DNA from: Betaproteobacteria bacterium Ga0077540
GTDB taxonomy: Bacteria; Pseudomonadota; Gammaproteobacteria; Burkholderiales; Methylophilaceae
Assembly: GCA_001464125.1 (NCBI GenBank)
Contig: LNEP01000003.1
Coordinates: 278,728 to 342,727 of the forward strand
Direction of reading: 5' to 3'
Length of the DNA: 64,000 nucleotides
Numbering within the stretch: position 1 is the stretch's first letter; every line of letters starts with the position of its first letter. This document shows, piece by piece, positions 27,099 through 36,630 of this stretch. The translations under genes and the position numbers were made by a program. Below the pieces are notes generated by a model. It did no database searches. It was given only the letters and a program-made list of their open reading frames with translations, and had not been told where the DNA came from.

Positions 27099-28022
27099 GT
27101 GGCAATTCAGTGGTATCCAGGACACATGACTTCTGCACGCAAAAAAGCAGAAGAAACCATGGAGTTTATTGACGTAGTGATTGAAGTATTGGATGCTCGC
27201 TTACCTGCCGCCAGCCATAATCCGATGATTGATGAGATGCGCTTATTCCGTCAGCGCCCCAACCTTAAAATTTTAAACAAGGCCGATTTAGCCGACCCTA
27301 CCACAACCCAAGCATGGTTGAATTACTTTAATGCCCAGCCCAACACTAAAGCCGTTGCCCTCTCCTGTAAAAAGCCCGGTGATGCAAAAAAAATCCCAGG
27401 GCTATGCCGGAAATTAGCACCGCATCGAGGCACCCATTTAAAACCCTTGCGTATGATGATTATGGGCATCCCCAATGTGGGTAAATCCACCTTAATGAAC
27501 GCCTTGTTGAACCGCCGTGTGGCCAAAGTGGGCGACGAGCCTGCAGTCACCAAAAGCCAGCAACGCTTTGATTTAGATGACACCATGAGCATCACCGACA
27601 CACCTGGCATGATGTGGCCAAAAATTGCCCATGATAGCGATGGCTATATGCTGGCAGCCAGTCACGCCATTGGCAGAAATGCAGTGATTGATGAAGATGT
27701 GGCCGTGTTTTTAGGGAATGTGCTGCTCAAATCCTATCCTGCACTGCTCAATGCGCGCTACAAGCTAGATGCCATGAAATTAGACGTCAATACCATTGAT
27801 AGTATTGACCTGCTTGAGGCAATTGCCAAACGCAGAGCCTATAAACGACATGATGGTGAGTGGGATATGGAACGCACGGCCATGACATTGCTTACTGATT
27901 ATCGCAGTGGTGCGATAGGTCGCGTGAGTTTAGAGACCCCTGCTAGCCGTCAAGCCATGCTGGAATCATCAGCACCCATCAAAGAAAAAACCGCAGAAGC
28001 AGACGATCAAGAAGAGAATTAG
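27099..28022 (+). CDS. ylqF: Ribosome biogenesis GTPase YlqF (RbgA family)
   Basis: A circularly permuted GTPase that helps the late assembly of the 50S subunit. The N-terminus MAIQWYPGHM is the hallmark of YlqF. The G motifs occur in permuted order: NKAD near residue 60, Walker A GIPNVGKST near 125, then DTPG near 168. The C-terminal part is helical and presumably binds rRNA. At 307 residues it matches the family. The start codon is GTG, preceded by AGGAG at good spacing. Its stop overlaps the end of the convergent diguanylate cyclase gene by 4 bp. Confidence 0.93.
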   Translation: MAIQWYPGHMTSARKKAEETMEFIDVVIEVLDARLPAASHNPMIDEMRLFRQRPNLKILNKADLADPTTTQAWLNYFNAQPNTKAVALSCKKPGDAKKIPGLCRKLAPHRGTHLKPLRMMIMGIPNVGKSTLMNALLNRRVAKVGDEPAVTKSQQRFDLDDTMSITDTPGMMWPKIAHDSDGYMLAASHAIGRNAVIDEDVAVFLGNVLLKSYPALLNARYKLDAMKLDVNTIDSIDLLEAIAKRRAYKRHDGEWDMERTAMTLLTDYRSGAIGRVSLETPASRQAMLESSAPIKEKTAEADDQEEN

Positions 28023-29221
28023 TGTGATTTAGTGGCAATGCCAGCATGCGTAGCCACCAGATTTCTACCGCGGTTTTTTGCCATATACAAAGCATTATCA
28101 GCTGAGGCCAATAAGCGCTGTACATCGTAACCAGTTGTCTCAGAACCAGCCGCACCGATACTCACGGTGCATTTCAATTCATTGGTAGATTGTGATGTTT
28201 TTTTCACATGGCGTATGGATATCTTTTTATGCTGAATGATTTCGCGTATACGTTCAGCCAACGCCACAGCCTCTTTCTCACTGGTATTGGGCAATAACAC
28301 GCAAAACTCTTCACCACCATAGCGCCCCACCACATCCCCTGCACGTAGAGTCGATTTAATGGTTTTAGCCACCACAATCAACACCTCATCACCTGCCAAA
28401 TGGCCATGGGTATCGTTCACTTTTTTAAAGTGATCCAAATCCACCAGCAAAAGCGACATCGGGATTTGAATACGCTTACAAATCGCATGCATTTTGACAG
28501 CGGCATCTTGTAAACCGCGGCGATTGAATACGTTGGTCAAGCTATCCACGGTAGCCATGGATTGCAGGTTTTGATTCACCTGCGCGGTGAGCATGAGCAC
28601 AAACAGTACAGATACAAAAAACTGAATCACACAGGCCAGCATGAAGGTGTAGGCATTCACCGGCCAATCTAGAAAGCTTTTGAATAAATCGCTTTCCATA
28701 TAAAACGCTGAAAGCACGCGTGCGATGAGCAGCAAGGCCATCATAAAAAACAAGCTGGAGGCCATCCAATAAAGATTGCCCACCAAGCCATCATCTTTAC
28801 CAAAGGTGAGCCTAGCCCCCAGCAAATACACCATAGAAAACACCAGCGCATTGCCTATCACCACCATGCGTAAATCTTGTTGATGCTGTATTAGGTAAGC
28901 ATTGAGCGCTGTGAGCAACACACCAATCAATACTGGAAGTAGACGCACTACCCGCTTCCCAGAAAAAGCTTGTATGCCATTGATAAACAAACCTAAACCC
29001 AAGCCAATCAGCACAACGCCTGGCAAAATATGCCATTGGGTAGATTCAAACTTGGAGAATAGAATGACCATCCCCAAGCCAATCACCAAGTTGCCGACAG
29101 CCCAATAACCGGGGCCATTCATGTCTTTATGATGCGAACGGGTAATCCCTAACAACATCGAGAGCATGAATGTTAGAAGCATTGACATAAAAATGATGGT
29201 TTTTAAGTCAAAGGTTGGCAT
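28019..29221 (-). CDS. Membrane-bound diguanylate cyclase
   Basis: It makes c-di-GMP from two GTP. The N-terminal half (about 1-210) has six to seven membrane helices, a probable sensor of unknown ligand. The C-terminal GGDEF domain (about 225-390) carries an intact active site GGEEF and an inhibitory RxxD site (RAGD) five residues before it, so product inhibition is expected. There is no EAL domain. It is the second c-di-GMP enzyme in the window; the polysaccharide locus to the right could be a target of such signalling, but nothing in the sequence shows this. Confidence 0.92.
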   Translation of the reverse strand: MPTFDLKTIIFMSMLLTFMLSMLLGITRSHHKDMNGPGYWAVGNLVIGLGMVILFSKFESTQWHILPGVVLIGLGLGLFINGIQAFSGKRVVRLLPVLIGVLLTALNAYLIQHQQDLRMVVIGNALVFSMVYLLGARLTFGKDDGLVGNLYWMASSLFFMMALLLIARVLSAFYMESDLFKSFLDWPVNAYTFMLACVIQFFVSVLFVLMLTAQVNQNLQSMATVDSLTNVFNRRGLQDAAVKMHAICKRIQIPMSLLLVDLDHFKKVNDTHGHLAGDEVLIVVAKTIKSTLRAGDVVGRYGGEEFCVLLPNTSEKEAVALAERIREIIQHKKISIRHVKKTSQSTNELKCTVSIGAAGSETTGYDVQRLLASADNALYMAKNRGRNLVATHAGIATKSH

Positions 29222-29321
29222 AAGTTTGGGTGGTTTGAATTAAAATGTTTTAATTAATTAGAACTACACTATATCGCTTATTGCGTGCTTACTCTATAGC
29301 TCCAATGGCAGTACGCACATT

Positions 29322-31364
29322 ATGTTAAACAGTTTAAATTCCCCGCAACGCGAAGCAGTCAAATACTTGGATGGCCCCCTACTGGTGCTAGCTGGCGCTG
29401 GCAGTGGTAAAACGAGAGTAATTACGCAAAAAATAGCCTATTTGTTGAATGAGGCCGACTACCAACCCAGCCAAATTGCGGCGATTACCTTTACCAATAA
29501 AGCCGCACTGGAGATGCAAGAGCGTGTAGCCAAACTGATGCAAGGCAAAAGCACCAAGGGCTTAACGGTTGCCACCTTCCACTCTTTGGGTTTACAGATT
29601 CTTCGTCAAGAATGCGTACACTTAGGCTACAAACCACAATTCTCTATTTTAGATTCCTCTGACAGTTTTAAAATTTTAAGTGACGTACTGGCCACGACCG
29701 ATAAACAACTGCTACGCAAAACACAATGGCAAATTTCCAACTGGAAAAACGGCTTTATCAACCCAGATCAAGCCAAGGCCACCGCCGAAGAAGATTTAAC
29801 CCATGCGGCTTCCAAGGTGTACCAAATTTATCAGCAAACGCTCAAAGCTTATCAGGCGGTGGATTTTGATGATCTCATCAAATTGCCTGTAGAGTTGTTT
29901 GAAGCGCATCCTGAGGTGTTAGATAAATGGCAACGCAAACTGCAATATCTACTGATTGACGAATACCAAGACACCAACGCTTGCCAATATAAGCTAATTA
30001 AACTGCTGACTGGCGTGCGTGGGCAATTCACCGCCGTGGGCGATGATGACCAAGCCATTTATGGCTGGCGTGGCGCCGATGTAGAAAATTTACGCCAACT
30101 CACCGTGGACTTTAGCCGCTTAAAAGTGATTAAACTAGAACAAAACTACCGTTCTACGGTGCGTATTTTGCGCGCCGCCAACCAAGTCATTGCCAATAAC
30201 CCAAAACTGTTTGAGAAAAAGCTATGGAGTGACCTTGGCACAGGCGACATGATTCAAGTATCGGCCACCATGAGTGAGGAGCATGAAGCCGAATCAGTAG
30301 TGATGAAGCTGCAAGCCCATAAGTTTGAGCACCGTACCCAATATAAAGATTACGCTATTTTGTATCGGGGCAATCATCAAGCACGCATCATGGAGCAATA
30401 TTTGCGCAATCAAAAAATCCCCTACACCATTTCTGGTGGGCAATCATTTTTTGACAAGGCCGAGATTAAAGATATTGTCAGCTATTTGCGCCTAGTCGCT
30501 AATGAAGATGACGACCCTGCGTTTATTCGTGCAGCTACTACGCCTAAAAAAGGCATTGGCAATACCACGCTTGAACGCTTGGGCGAGTTTGCCAGTGCAC
30601 ATCAAATCTCGTTATTTGCGGCCGCCTTTGAAGGCGAGTTTCAACGCGAGCTAGGCAGCCGTCAATTAGAAGATTTGCTTAACTTTTGCCAATACATCAA
30701 TAAGTTACAATCACGCGCAACCAAGGACCCAGCAGGTGAGTTACTGCAAGACCTGCTCAACACTATTCAATATGAAACGTATTTATATGATACTGAAGAA
30801 CAACGTGCCGCCGAGAGCAAATGGGGTAACGTGCAGGAGTTTATTGCCTGGTTGACCAAAAAAGGGGAAGCCAATACCGAGTTTGGCAACGAAGCCGAAG
30901 GTAAAACATTATTAGAGCTCACACAAATGGTCTCGCTGATAAGTATGTTGGATGGCCGTGAAGAAGGCGAACCAGATGCAGTCAAGCTCTCCACCTTGCA
31001 TGCTGCCAAAGGCTTGGAGTTTGGTCATGTATTTTTAATTGGCTGCGAGGAAGGCATCCTACCCCACCGCGAATCCATTGATAACAATCAAATTGAAGAG
31101 GAACGGCGTCTGATGTACGTAGGCATCACACGTGCGCAGAAGTCGCTCAATATCTCATGGTGCAAAAAGCGCAAACGCGCCGGTGAAATGCAAATGTGCG
31201 AACAAAGCCGATTTATTAGTGAGTTGCCCAAAGACGATGTCAAACATTTTGGCAACCCATTTAACGATCCCGATCAGCTACTTGCCAGCAAAGACTTTGG
31301 TAAATCTAAAATGGCCAGCATACGTGCCATGCTCAACCAGTCCAAAGCATCCACATCAAGTTAA
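29322..31364 (+). CDS. rep: ATP-dependent DNA helicase Rep (UvrD/Rep family)
   Basis: A superfamily 1 3'-5' helicase that helps replication forks past proteins on DNA. Walker A AGAGSGKTR lies at about 24-32, motif II in IDEYQDTN near 215, motif IV and the GxxD block in GDDDQAIYGWRGA near 245, and motif VI in VGITRAQ near 595. The 680-residue length fits Rep rather than UvrD, and the N-terminus MLNSLNSPQREAV is Rep-like. No good Shine-Dalgarno sequence is visible before the ATG. It is divergent from the diguanylate cyclase gene. Confidence 0.94.
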   Translation: MLNSLNSPQREAVKYLDGPLLVLAGAGSGKTRVITQKIAYLLNEADYQPSQIAAITFTNKAALEMQERVAKLMQGKSTKGLTVATFHSLGLQILRQECVHLGYKPQFSILDSSDSFKILSDVLATTDKQLLRKTQWQISNWKNGFINPDQAKATAEEDLTHAASKVYQIYQQTLKAYQAVDFDDLIKLPVELFEAHPEVLDKWQRKLQYLLIDEYQDTNACQYKLIKLLTGVRGQFTAVGDDDQAIYGWRGADVENLRQLTVDFSRLKVIKLEQNYRSTVRILRAANQVIANNPKLFEKKLWSDLGTGDMIQVSATMSEEHEAESVVMKLQAHKFEHRTQYKDYAILYRGNHQARIMEQYLRNQKIPYTISGGQSFFDKAEIKDIVSYLRLVANEDDDPAFIRAATTPKKGIGNTTLERLGEFASAHQISLFAAAFEGEFQRELGSRQLEDLLNFCQYINKLQSRATKDPAGELLQDLLNTIQYETYLYDTEEQRAAESKWGNVQEFIAWLTKKGEANTEFGNEAEGKTLLELTQMVSLISMLDGREEGEPDAVKLSTLHAAKGLEFGHVFLIGCEEGILPHRESIDNNQIEEERRLMYVGITRAQKSLNISWCKKRKRAGEMQMCEQSRFISELPKDDVKHFGNPFNDPDQLLASKDFGKSKMASIRAMLNQSKASTSS

Positions 31365-31439
31365 GTTGATTCATATGCCGAGATGGTTAATGCGCAAAGA
31401 TGCATCGTTTTTAATGACACTTCATTATATAATCCACCC

Positions 31440-32894
31440 ATGAATATTATCCCAACGATACTATGTGGCGGTGCCGGTTCGCGGTTGTGGCCGGTATCAC
31501 GTGAGCTTCACCCCAAGCCGTTTATTAGGCTGGCCGACAACGAAAGCTTTTTACAAAAGTCTTTTATTCGCGGCGCAATATTACCGAATGTGACTGAAGT
31601 ACTGACCGTCACTAATCGTGAGCTGTTATTTAAGACCAAAGACGATTACCGTGAAGTCAATCAAACCAATACCAAAACTAGCTTTTTGCTAGAACCTTTT
31701 GGCCGTAACACAGCAGCCGCCGTTGCACTTGCTGCGCTGTATGTAGCCAAACAGCATGGCGAAGAGGCAATTTTACTGATTCTAACTGCTGATCATTTGA
31801 TTTCTGATCAAGCTGCATTTCAGCAAGCCGTGACTAATGCCAGCTTGATTGCTCAAACAGGTAAAATTGTGACCTTTGGTATTCAGCCACATGCTCCAGA
31901 AACAGGCTATGGGTATATTGAAGCCAATCAGGCAAAACCGATTAATAAAAACAACTCGACGTTAGGATACGAAGTCGCACGTTTTGTAGAAAAACCAGAC
32001 TTGCCAACAGCACAAGCCTATGTTGACTCTGGAAAATTCTACTGGAACTCAGGCATGTTCTGTGCCAAAGCTAACACCCTACTCACCGAGTTGCAGAGCC
32101 ATGCCCCAGATATTTTAAGCACAGCGAAATCCTGCTTTGAAGCCTCTTTAAAAAATAATACCGATATAACCCAAGTTGAGTTTGAGGCAAATAGCTTTGC
32201 TAATGTACCTAGCAACTCAATTGACTATGCCGTGATGGAAAAATCCACCAATGTTGCTGTTATTCCCTGCGATATCGGCTGGAACGACATTGGCGCGTGG
32301 GATGCTATGAGCACGCTAACTAAAGCCGATGAAGATGGTAACCGAGTAACGGGCAAGGCGATGTTGAACAACTCGAAAAACTGTTACATTCAGAGCAACA
32401 GCCGTCTTGTAGCAACTGTCGGATTAGAAAATATCATCATCGTAGATACACCCGATGCCGTGTTAGTCGCCGATAAAAACCAAGTACAGAACGTAAAAGA
32501 CATCTACAACCGCCTAAAACAAGAAGGCAATGAAGCCTACAAGCTACACCAAACCGTTCACCGCCCTTGGGGTAACTACACCACGCTAGAAGAAGGCGAG
32601 CGCTTTAAAATTAAACGTATTGTGGTTAAACCTGGCCAACGTTTAAGCTTACAAATGCATCATCACCGCAGTGAACACTGGGTTGTGGTCAGTGGTATGG
32701 CGAAAGTCACCAACGGTGAAAAAGAGTTTTTTGTTTCCCCCAACGAATCCACCTTTATCCCAGCTGGCACTAATCACCGCCTAGAAAATCCTGGCGTGCT
32801 GGATCTTGTAATGATTGAGGTACAAAGTGGTGATTACGTGGGCGAAGACGATATCCTAAGAATTGATGACACTTACGGAAGAATTAGAAAGTAA
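31440..32894 (+). CDS. manC: Mannose-1-phosphate guanylyltransferase/mannose-6-phosphate isomerase
   Basis: This bifunctional enzyme makes GDP-mannose and converts fructose-6-P to mannose-6-P. The N-terminal nucleotidyltransferase domain starts with CGGAGSRLWPVSRE and carries the FVEKPD motif near 180. A C-terminal cupin domain (about 370-480) has RPWGNY and the metal-binding HHHRSEHW. I chose the ATG at 31440, which gives MNIIPTILCGG; the open frame extends 19 codons further but lacks family similarity. It lies 75 bp after rep and converges on the polysaccharide locus, to which it may supply GDP-mannose. Confidence 0.94.
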   Translation: MNIIPTILCGGAGSRLWPVSRELHPKPFIRLADNESFLQKSFIRGAILPNVTEVLTVTNRELLFKTKDDYREVNQTNTKTSFLLEPFGRNTAAAVALAALYVAKQHGEEAILLILTADHLISDQAAFQQAVTNASLIAQTGKIVTFGIQPHAPETGYGYIEANQAKPINKNNSTLGYEVARFVEKPDLPTAQAYVDSGKFYWNSGMFCAKANTLLTELQSHAPDILSTAKSCFEASLKNNTDITQVEFEANSFANVPSNSIDYAVMEKSTNVAVIPCDIGWNDIGAWDAMSTLTKADEDGNRVTGKAMLNNSKNCYIQSNSRLVATVGLENIIIVDTPDAVLVADKNQVQNVKDIYNRLKQEGNEAYKLHQTVHRPWGNYTTLEEGERFKIKRIVVKPGQRLSLQMHHHRSEHWVVVSGMAKVTNGEKEFFVSPNESTFIPAGTNHRLENPGVLDLVMIEVQSGDYVGEDDILRIDDTYGRIRK

Positions 32895-32950
32895 TGTCCG
32901 TTTATCAACCACTCAACTTATATTGGTCAACAGCTAATTACTAAAAAATA

Positions 32951-35248
32951 CTAAGGAAAATACTTGTCTCTTAGCTTATATAACCACATTAGACAAAAAG
33001 ATAAATTCCGACCAATTATTCGACTTATGACATATTTAGCAATCGTTTTTCTAAATTGTGGTGACGTCTGAATAATTCTACTTGGTGAAGATATGTACAT
33101 CAACAAGACTCTAACAACGAAATAAGTACCCAAGTCAACCTTTGGATTATTCAACCTCCCTGTTATGTACGGTTGTAATAAAAACCATCTTAAGTCAGAC
33201 CATTTTTCCATACGCTTCATTGTATTAAATAATTGGTATATCTTATTCGTACATGAAATATCTGCACCATAAAACCCACTTATATATGCCAGTGCAAACA
33301 TCAGTGACTTCGCTGACCTATCATCAATATTGCTATCCGTAAATTGATGACTTAGTCTAGCGCCAGAGTTAAGCAGACTCTCCAAATCATTAAGATTAGA
33401 CAAGCCAAAATCAACTGCATGAATACCATGCTGGCTTCTGCTAGTTTTGGCTACCAGCTCTAGCAAACGATTGCTAGATGAAACATCTTGAATATCAAGA
33501 AATCTTTTGACCTGTATGTTAGTTTCACTCAACACACGTTCCAAATGATTCTTATCATTAAGTAGCTGTTCAATTGTAATCTCAAGCTCTTTAATAGATG
33601 TGACTCTTGGAATCTCGGTATCAGAAAGAGTATCTATCCAATCTGGAAGATCGTATACAGCATTATTAACAAACACAACTGGAATTCCGCGAATCATGGC
33701 CTCAAGTGCTGCGGTTGTACAATAGTTAATCATAATGCAGATGTCAGTTGCAGCAATAACCTCGTCCAAAGTTAATTCCTCATCAAAAAAAAGATTAGGC
33801 AAGGAGTAACTCAGCAACTGCCGATAGAGTGGATAATAGTCGTAGCCGGGATGTGCCTTAATTATAAAATTAATATCTTTTCTGCGTTGGATAAACGCTA
33901 GAAGTTCTCGAATCAACTGCCTATGTTTTAATGGACTTGCTACGGGGGCAGCCAACCCAGTACTAATTTCAGCGGTAACAATTGCAATTAATGGTTTGTC
34001 TTGACTTAAACCCAGATATTTTTTTGAATCAGATTTTTTAGCTGAATCTCTAATGTTTAATGAGTTAGCGTACTGAAAATATTTATCTTCATATCTCAAA
34101 CCTCCAATTTTAACTAGTCTATCTTCTTCAACTCCCAAAGATAAAAGCCAATCAACATCTAGAGAATTCCATACAAGTACTTTGCGTGCACTTCCAACTA
34201 TACCTCGGAAACCATATTTAAACCCTAGCCCGCCGTGAACCAAAGATATTGTTGGAATCTCTCTGGCATTAGCTATATCTACTAAGTGACGCTCGATAGT
34301 GAATGCTTCGTGACCGAATATGATAGAGACAGGCTTTAAGAGCGTGAGAAGCGAACTGAACGCATCTGCATAAACACAGGCAGACTCAATTTCTTTTTTA
34401 ATTCGATTAAATTGAAAAGCAAGGTGTGGATTAGAGAAGATTTCCGGATTATCTAAATAGCGCTTCTCCATAGCACTAGCGAGTTGATCCCAAAGAGGCT
34501 GCAACTCAATAGATTTTTTCACCCTTATATCTGATTCTAATGAGTCTTGTGTCAGTGTTATCACAGAAAATGTATCTGACTTATCTAACACATCGACAAG
34601 CTCGACATACTCTCTTTCGGGCATACCTGTTTTATAAAGAATAATAACTTCTTTCTTTTGGGTACTTTTTTTAATTGGAGTAACTGATTTTTTAACTCCC
34701 GTACTTTGGAAGATAGACAAGCCTCGCCCAAATGACAGGGGTAATTTTTGAGTTAACTTTTCAACGCATATGCCACGACGCTCTGCAGTATAAAACAATA
34801 CTGCTTGCGCTACTGCATTCACTGCTCTAGATGTAGGTGCTGGTCCAGTCCTAATCACAGCTATCTGAGGCAGTGAGTAAATCCGTAACCGAGTCGGAGA
34901 GTATTTATCGAATAATTTATTGTAGATAGTTTTTGCATTTAAACTTGCCTCGAAAGCATAGACTAAGTCTTGGTTGACGCAGTCTTTTAGTAAAAATCCA
35001 TAATACTGTGCCAGATCTCCCAAGTATCCAGCCCAGTTTTTTGCGAGCGAATATGCAGCATTTTTGTTTAATTGAATATCTTGAGGATTTAGAAAGTCCC
35101 ATTCATCAATAAAGCTAATACCTCTTCTCTCTAACTCGAATGAAACTGTCATGTCACCACTAACAACCATCGAGTCTTTAAAAAACTCTAGATCATTAAG
35201 GTTTTGGTCAGATAACTGCGATAAATCTGTTAAGAATAATAAGTTCAA
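32951..35248 (-). CDS. Large GT-B-like protein of surface polysaccharide synthesis, function unknown
   Basis: A 765-residue protein that I cannot assign to a named family. The central part (about 300-590) looks like a two-domain GT-B glycosyltransferase: TISLVHGGLGFKYG near 340, the stretch FIIKAHPGYDYYPL near 465, and MINYCTTAALEAMIRGIPVVF near 510, as in capsule polysaccharide or sialyltransferase-like proteins. The first 200 residues and the last 180 have no recognisable domain. The likely start is a TTG at 35248, with AGAGA about six bases upstream; no in-frame ATG fits. It is the last gene of the minus-strand polysaccharide operon, 29 bp after the amidase gene. Confidence 0.75.
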   Translation of the reverse strand: MNLLFLTDLSQLSDQNLNDLEFFKDSMVVSGDMTVSFELERRGISFIDEWDFLNPQDIQLNKNAAYSLAKNWAGYLGDLAQYYGFLLKDCVNQDLVYAFEASLNAKTIYNKLFDKYSPTRLRIYSLPQIAVIRTGPAPTSRAVNAVAQAVLFYTAERRGICVEKLTQKLPLSFGRGLSIFQSTGVKKSVTPIKKSTQKKEVIILYKTGMPEREYVELVDVLDKSDTFSVITLTQDSLESDIRVKKSIELQPLWDQLASAMEKRYLDNPEIFSNPHLAFQFNRIKKEIESACVYADAFSSLLTLLKPVSIIFGHEAFTIERHLVDIANAREIPTISLVHGGLGFKYGFRGIVGSARKVLVWNSLDVDWLLSLGVEEDRLVKIGGLRYEDKYFQYANSLNIRDSAKKSDSKKYLGLSQDKPLIAIVTAEISTGLAAPVASPLKHRQLIRELLAFIQRRKDINFIIKAHPGYDYYPLYRQLLSYSLPNLFFDEELTLDEVIAATDICIMINYCTTAALEAMIRGIPVVFVNNAVYDLPDWIDTLSDTEIPRVTSIKELEITIEQLLNDKNHLERVLSETNIQVKRFLDIQDVSSSNRLLELVAKTSRSQHGIHAVDFGLSNLNDLESLLNSGARLSHQFTDSNIDDRSAKSLMFALAYISGFYGADISCTNKIYQLFNTMKRMEKWSDLRWFLLQPYITGRLNNPKVDLGTYFVVRVLLMYISSPSRIIQTSPQFRKTIAKYVISRIIGRNLSFCLMWLYKLRDKYFP

Positions 35249-35277
35249 TCATTGTCTCTTACTTAATTGCAATTCTA

Positions 35278-36627
35278 TTAATCAAATTTAGGATTAGAAG
35301 AAACTGGGATTAATCCAACATGATTTAGATAATCTAGAAAATCCAATAACAATAAGTCATTATATTTTCTAGCAGCAATTTGAATACCAAAAGGCATTTT
35401 CTCTGGTGATATGAACATCGGAACATTCACTACCGGCAGGTGACAAAGTGTCCATATAAGGGCAGGGTCAGGACTCTCTACTTCATGTCTTAAAGGAGCT
35501 TGGCCAGCAGTGCTCAACGAAATCAATATGTCATACTCACCAAAAAAATTATCCATCTGTTCAATTAGAAGCTCTTGCTTGCCTAATGCAGTGTAATACT
35601 GCTCAACTGAAATCGAAAAGCCTTTTTCTATTAACCCTGTCATAACACCAGAGACGAGCTCTCGTTTATTGAACTCATTTTTAAAATAGTAGGACAATGT
35701 CTTGTTATATATAGTCGCATGGATATCATGACTTTCCTCTAAGCTCGAAGGTAAGTTCACATAATCAATTTCGACATCTTGAATTAGGGCTGCCTTATTA
35801 AAAAAATCTGTTAAGGCATTTTTTGCATAGTCTTCTGCAAACTCCCAAGTATGGGTTTTTACCACAGCTACCCTCCATGGCCTATTAGTGGGCTTTTTTT
35901 GGCGTGTTTGATCCTTTAATGCGTTATTACTGAAAGGAAAATTTGGGCCATGAACTCTAATCGCTTCAAATACAGGTTTAATACTTTTTAAATTTGATAC
36001 AAAAAATCCAATTGAATCAAGGCTATCTGTAGTTTTTAAAGTCCCTGTCCTTGGAATTAATCCGAACGATGGTTTACAACCGTACACTCCGCAAAAACTG
36101 GCCGGACGAATAATCGAGCCGGCAGTTTGAGTTCCGATCGCCACTGGCACAATCCCTAATGCAACGGCCACTGCAGATCCACTTGAAGATGTACCAGGTG
36201 TTAGTGCAACATTATGAGGATTTAATGTCTCATTTAGTGCATGCACAGCAAACTCTGCTGTGACTGTTTTTCCAGCCACAATACCACCTTGGTTTTTAAG
36301 GTAGTAGACCACACGAGCATCATTTCCCGGCGTAAAATTTTTCCATATAGAGCTTCCCATTTGAGTAGGAAAGTCAACTGTATTAAAAATATCCTTTACT
36401 CCAATAGGGATGCCTTCCAACGGCCTCAACTCTTGGCCGTTCTTAATCATGCTGCTTGTGCCTATAGCGCCTTCAATCAAACCATCTTTGTTAAAGTTGA
36501 CCCAACATTTATATAATGGGTCGAATTTCTCATATCGTGCAATACACTCATGAGCTAAATCAATTGGATCCAGTTCCCCTGACACAAACTTAAAATGTAA
36601 TTCATTTGTTGATAACTCGCCGAACAC
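35278..36627 (-). CDS. Amidase signature enzyme (GatA/amidase family)
   Basis: A serine hydrolase of the amidase-signature fold that releases ammonia from amides. The triad is complete: Lys78 in PIGVKD, cis-Ser147 in GTSSSGSA and nucleophile Ser171 in TQTAGS, with the usual 24-residue spacing between the two serines. At 449 residues it has the normal family length. The GTG start is supported by GAGGA upstream and lies 3 bp after the stop of the N-acetyl sugar amidotransferase gene. This pairing suggests that it supplies ammonia to that enzyme, as HisH-type glutaminases do elsewhere, or that it hydrolyses an amide of the glycan; both are inferences. Confidence 0.88.
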   Translation of the reverse strand: MFGELSTNELHFKFVSGELDPIDLAHECIARYEKFDPLYKCWVNFNKDGLIEGAIGTSSMIKNGQELRPLEGIPIGVKDIFNTVDFPTQMGSSIWKNFTPGNDARVVYYLKNQGGIVAGKTVTAEFAVHALNETLNPHNVALTPGTSSSGSAVAVALGIVPVAIGTQTAGSIIRPASFCGVYGCKPSFGLIPRTGTLKTTDSLDSIGFFVSNLKSIKPVFEAIRVHGPNFPFSNNALKDQTRQKKPTNRPWRVAVVKTHTWEFAEDYAKNALTDFFNKAALIQDVEIDYVNLPSSLEESHDIHATIYNKTLSYYFKNEFNKRELVSGVMTGLIEKGFSISVEQYYTALGKQELLIEQMDNFFGEYDILISLSTAGQAPLRHEVESPDPALIWTLCHLPVVNVPMFISPEKMPFGIQIAARKYNDLLLLDFLDYLNHVGLIPVSSNPKFD

Positions 36628-36630
36628 TTA

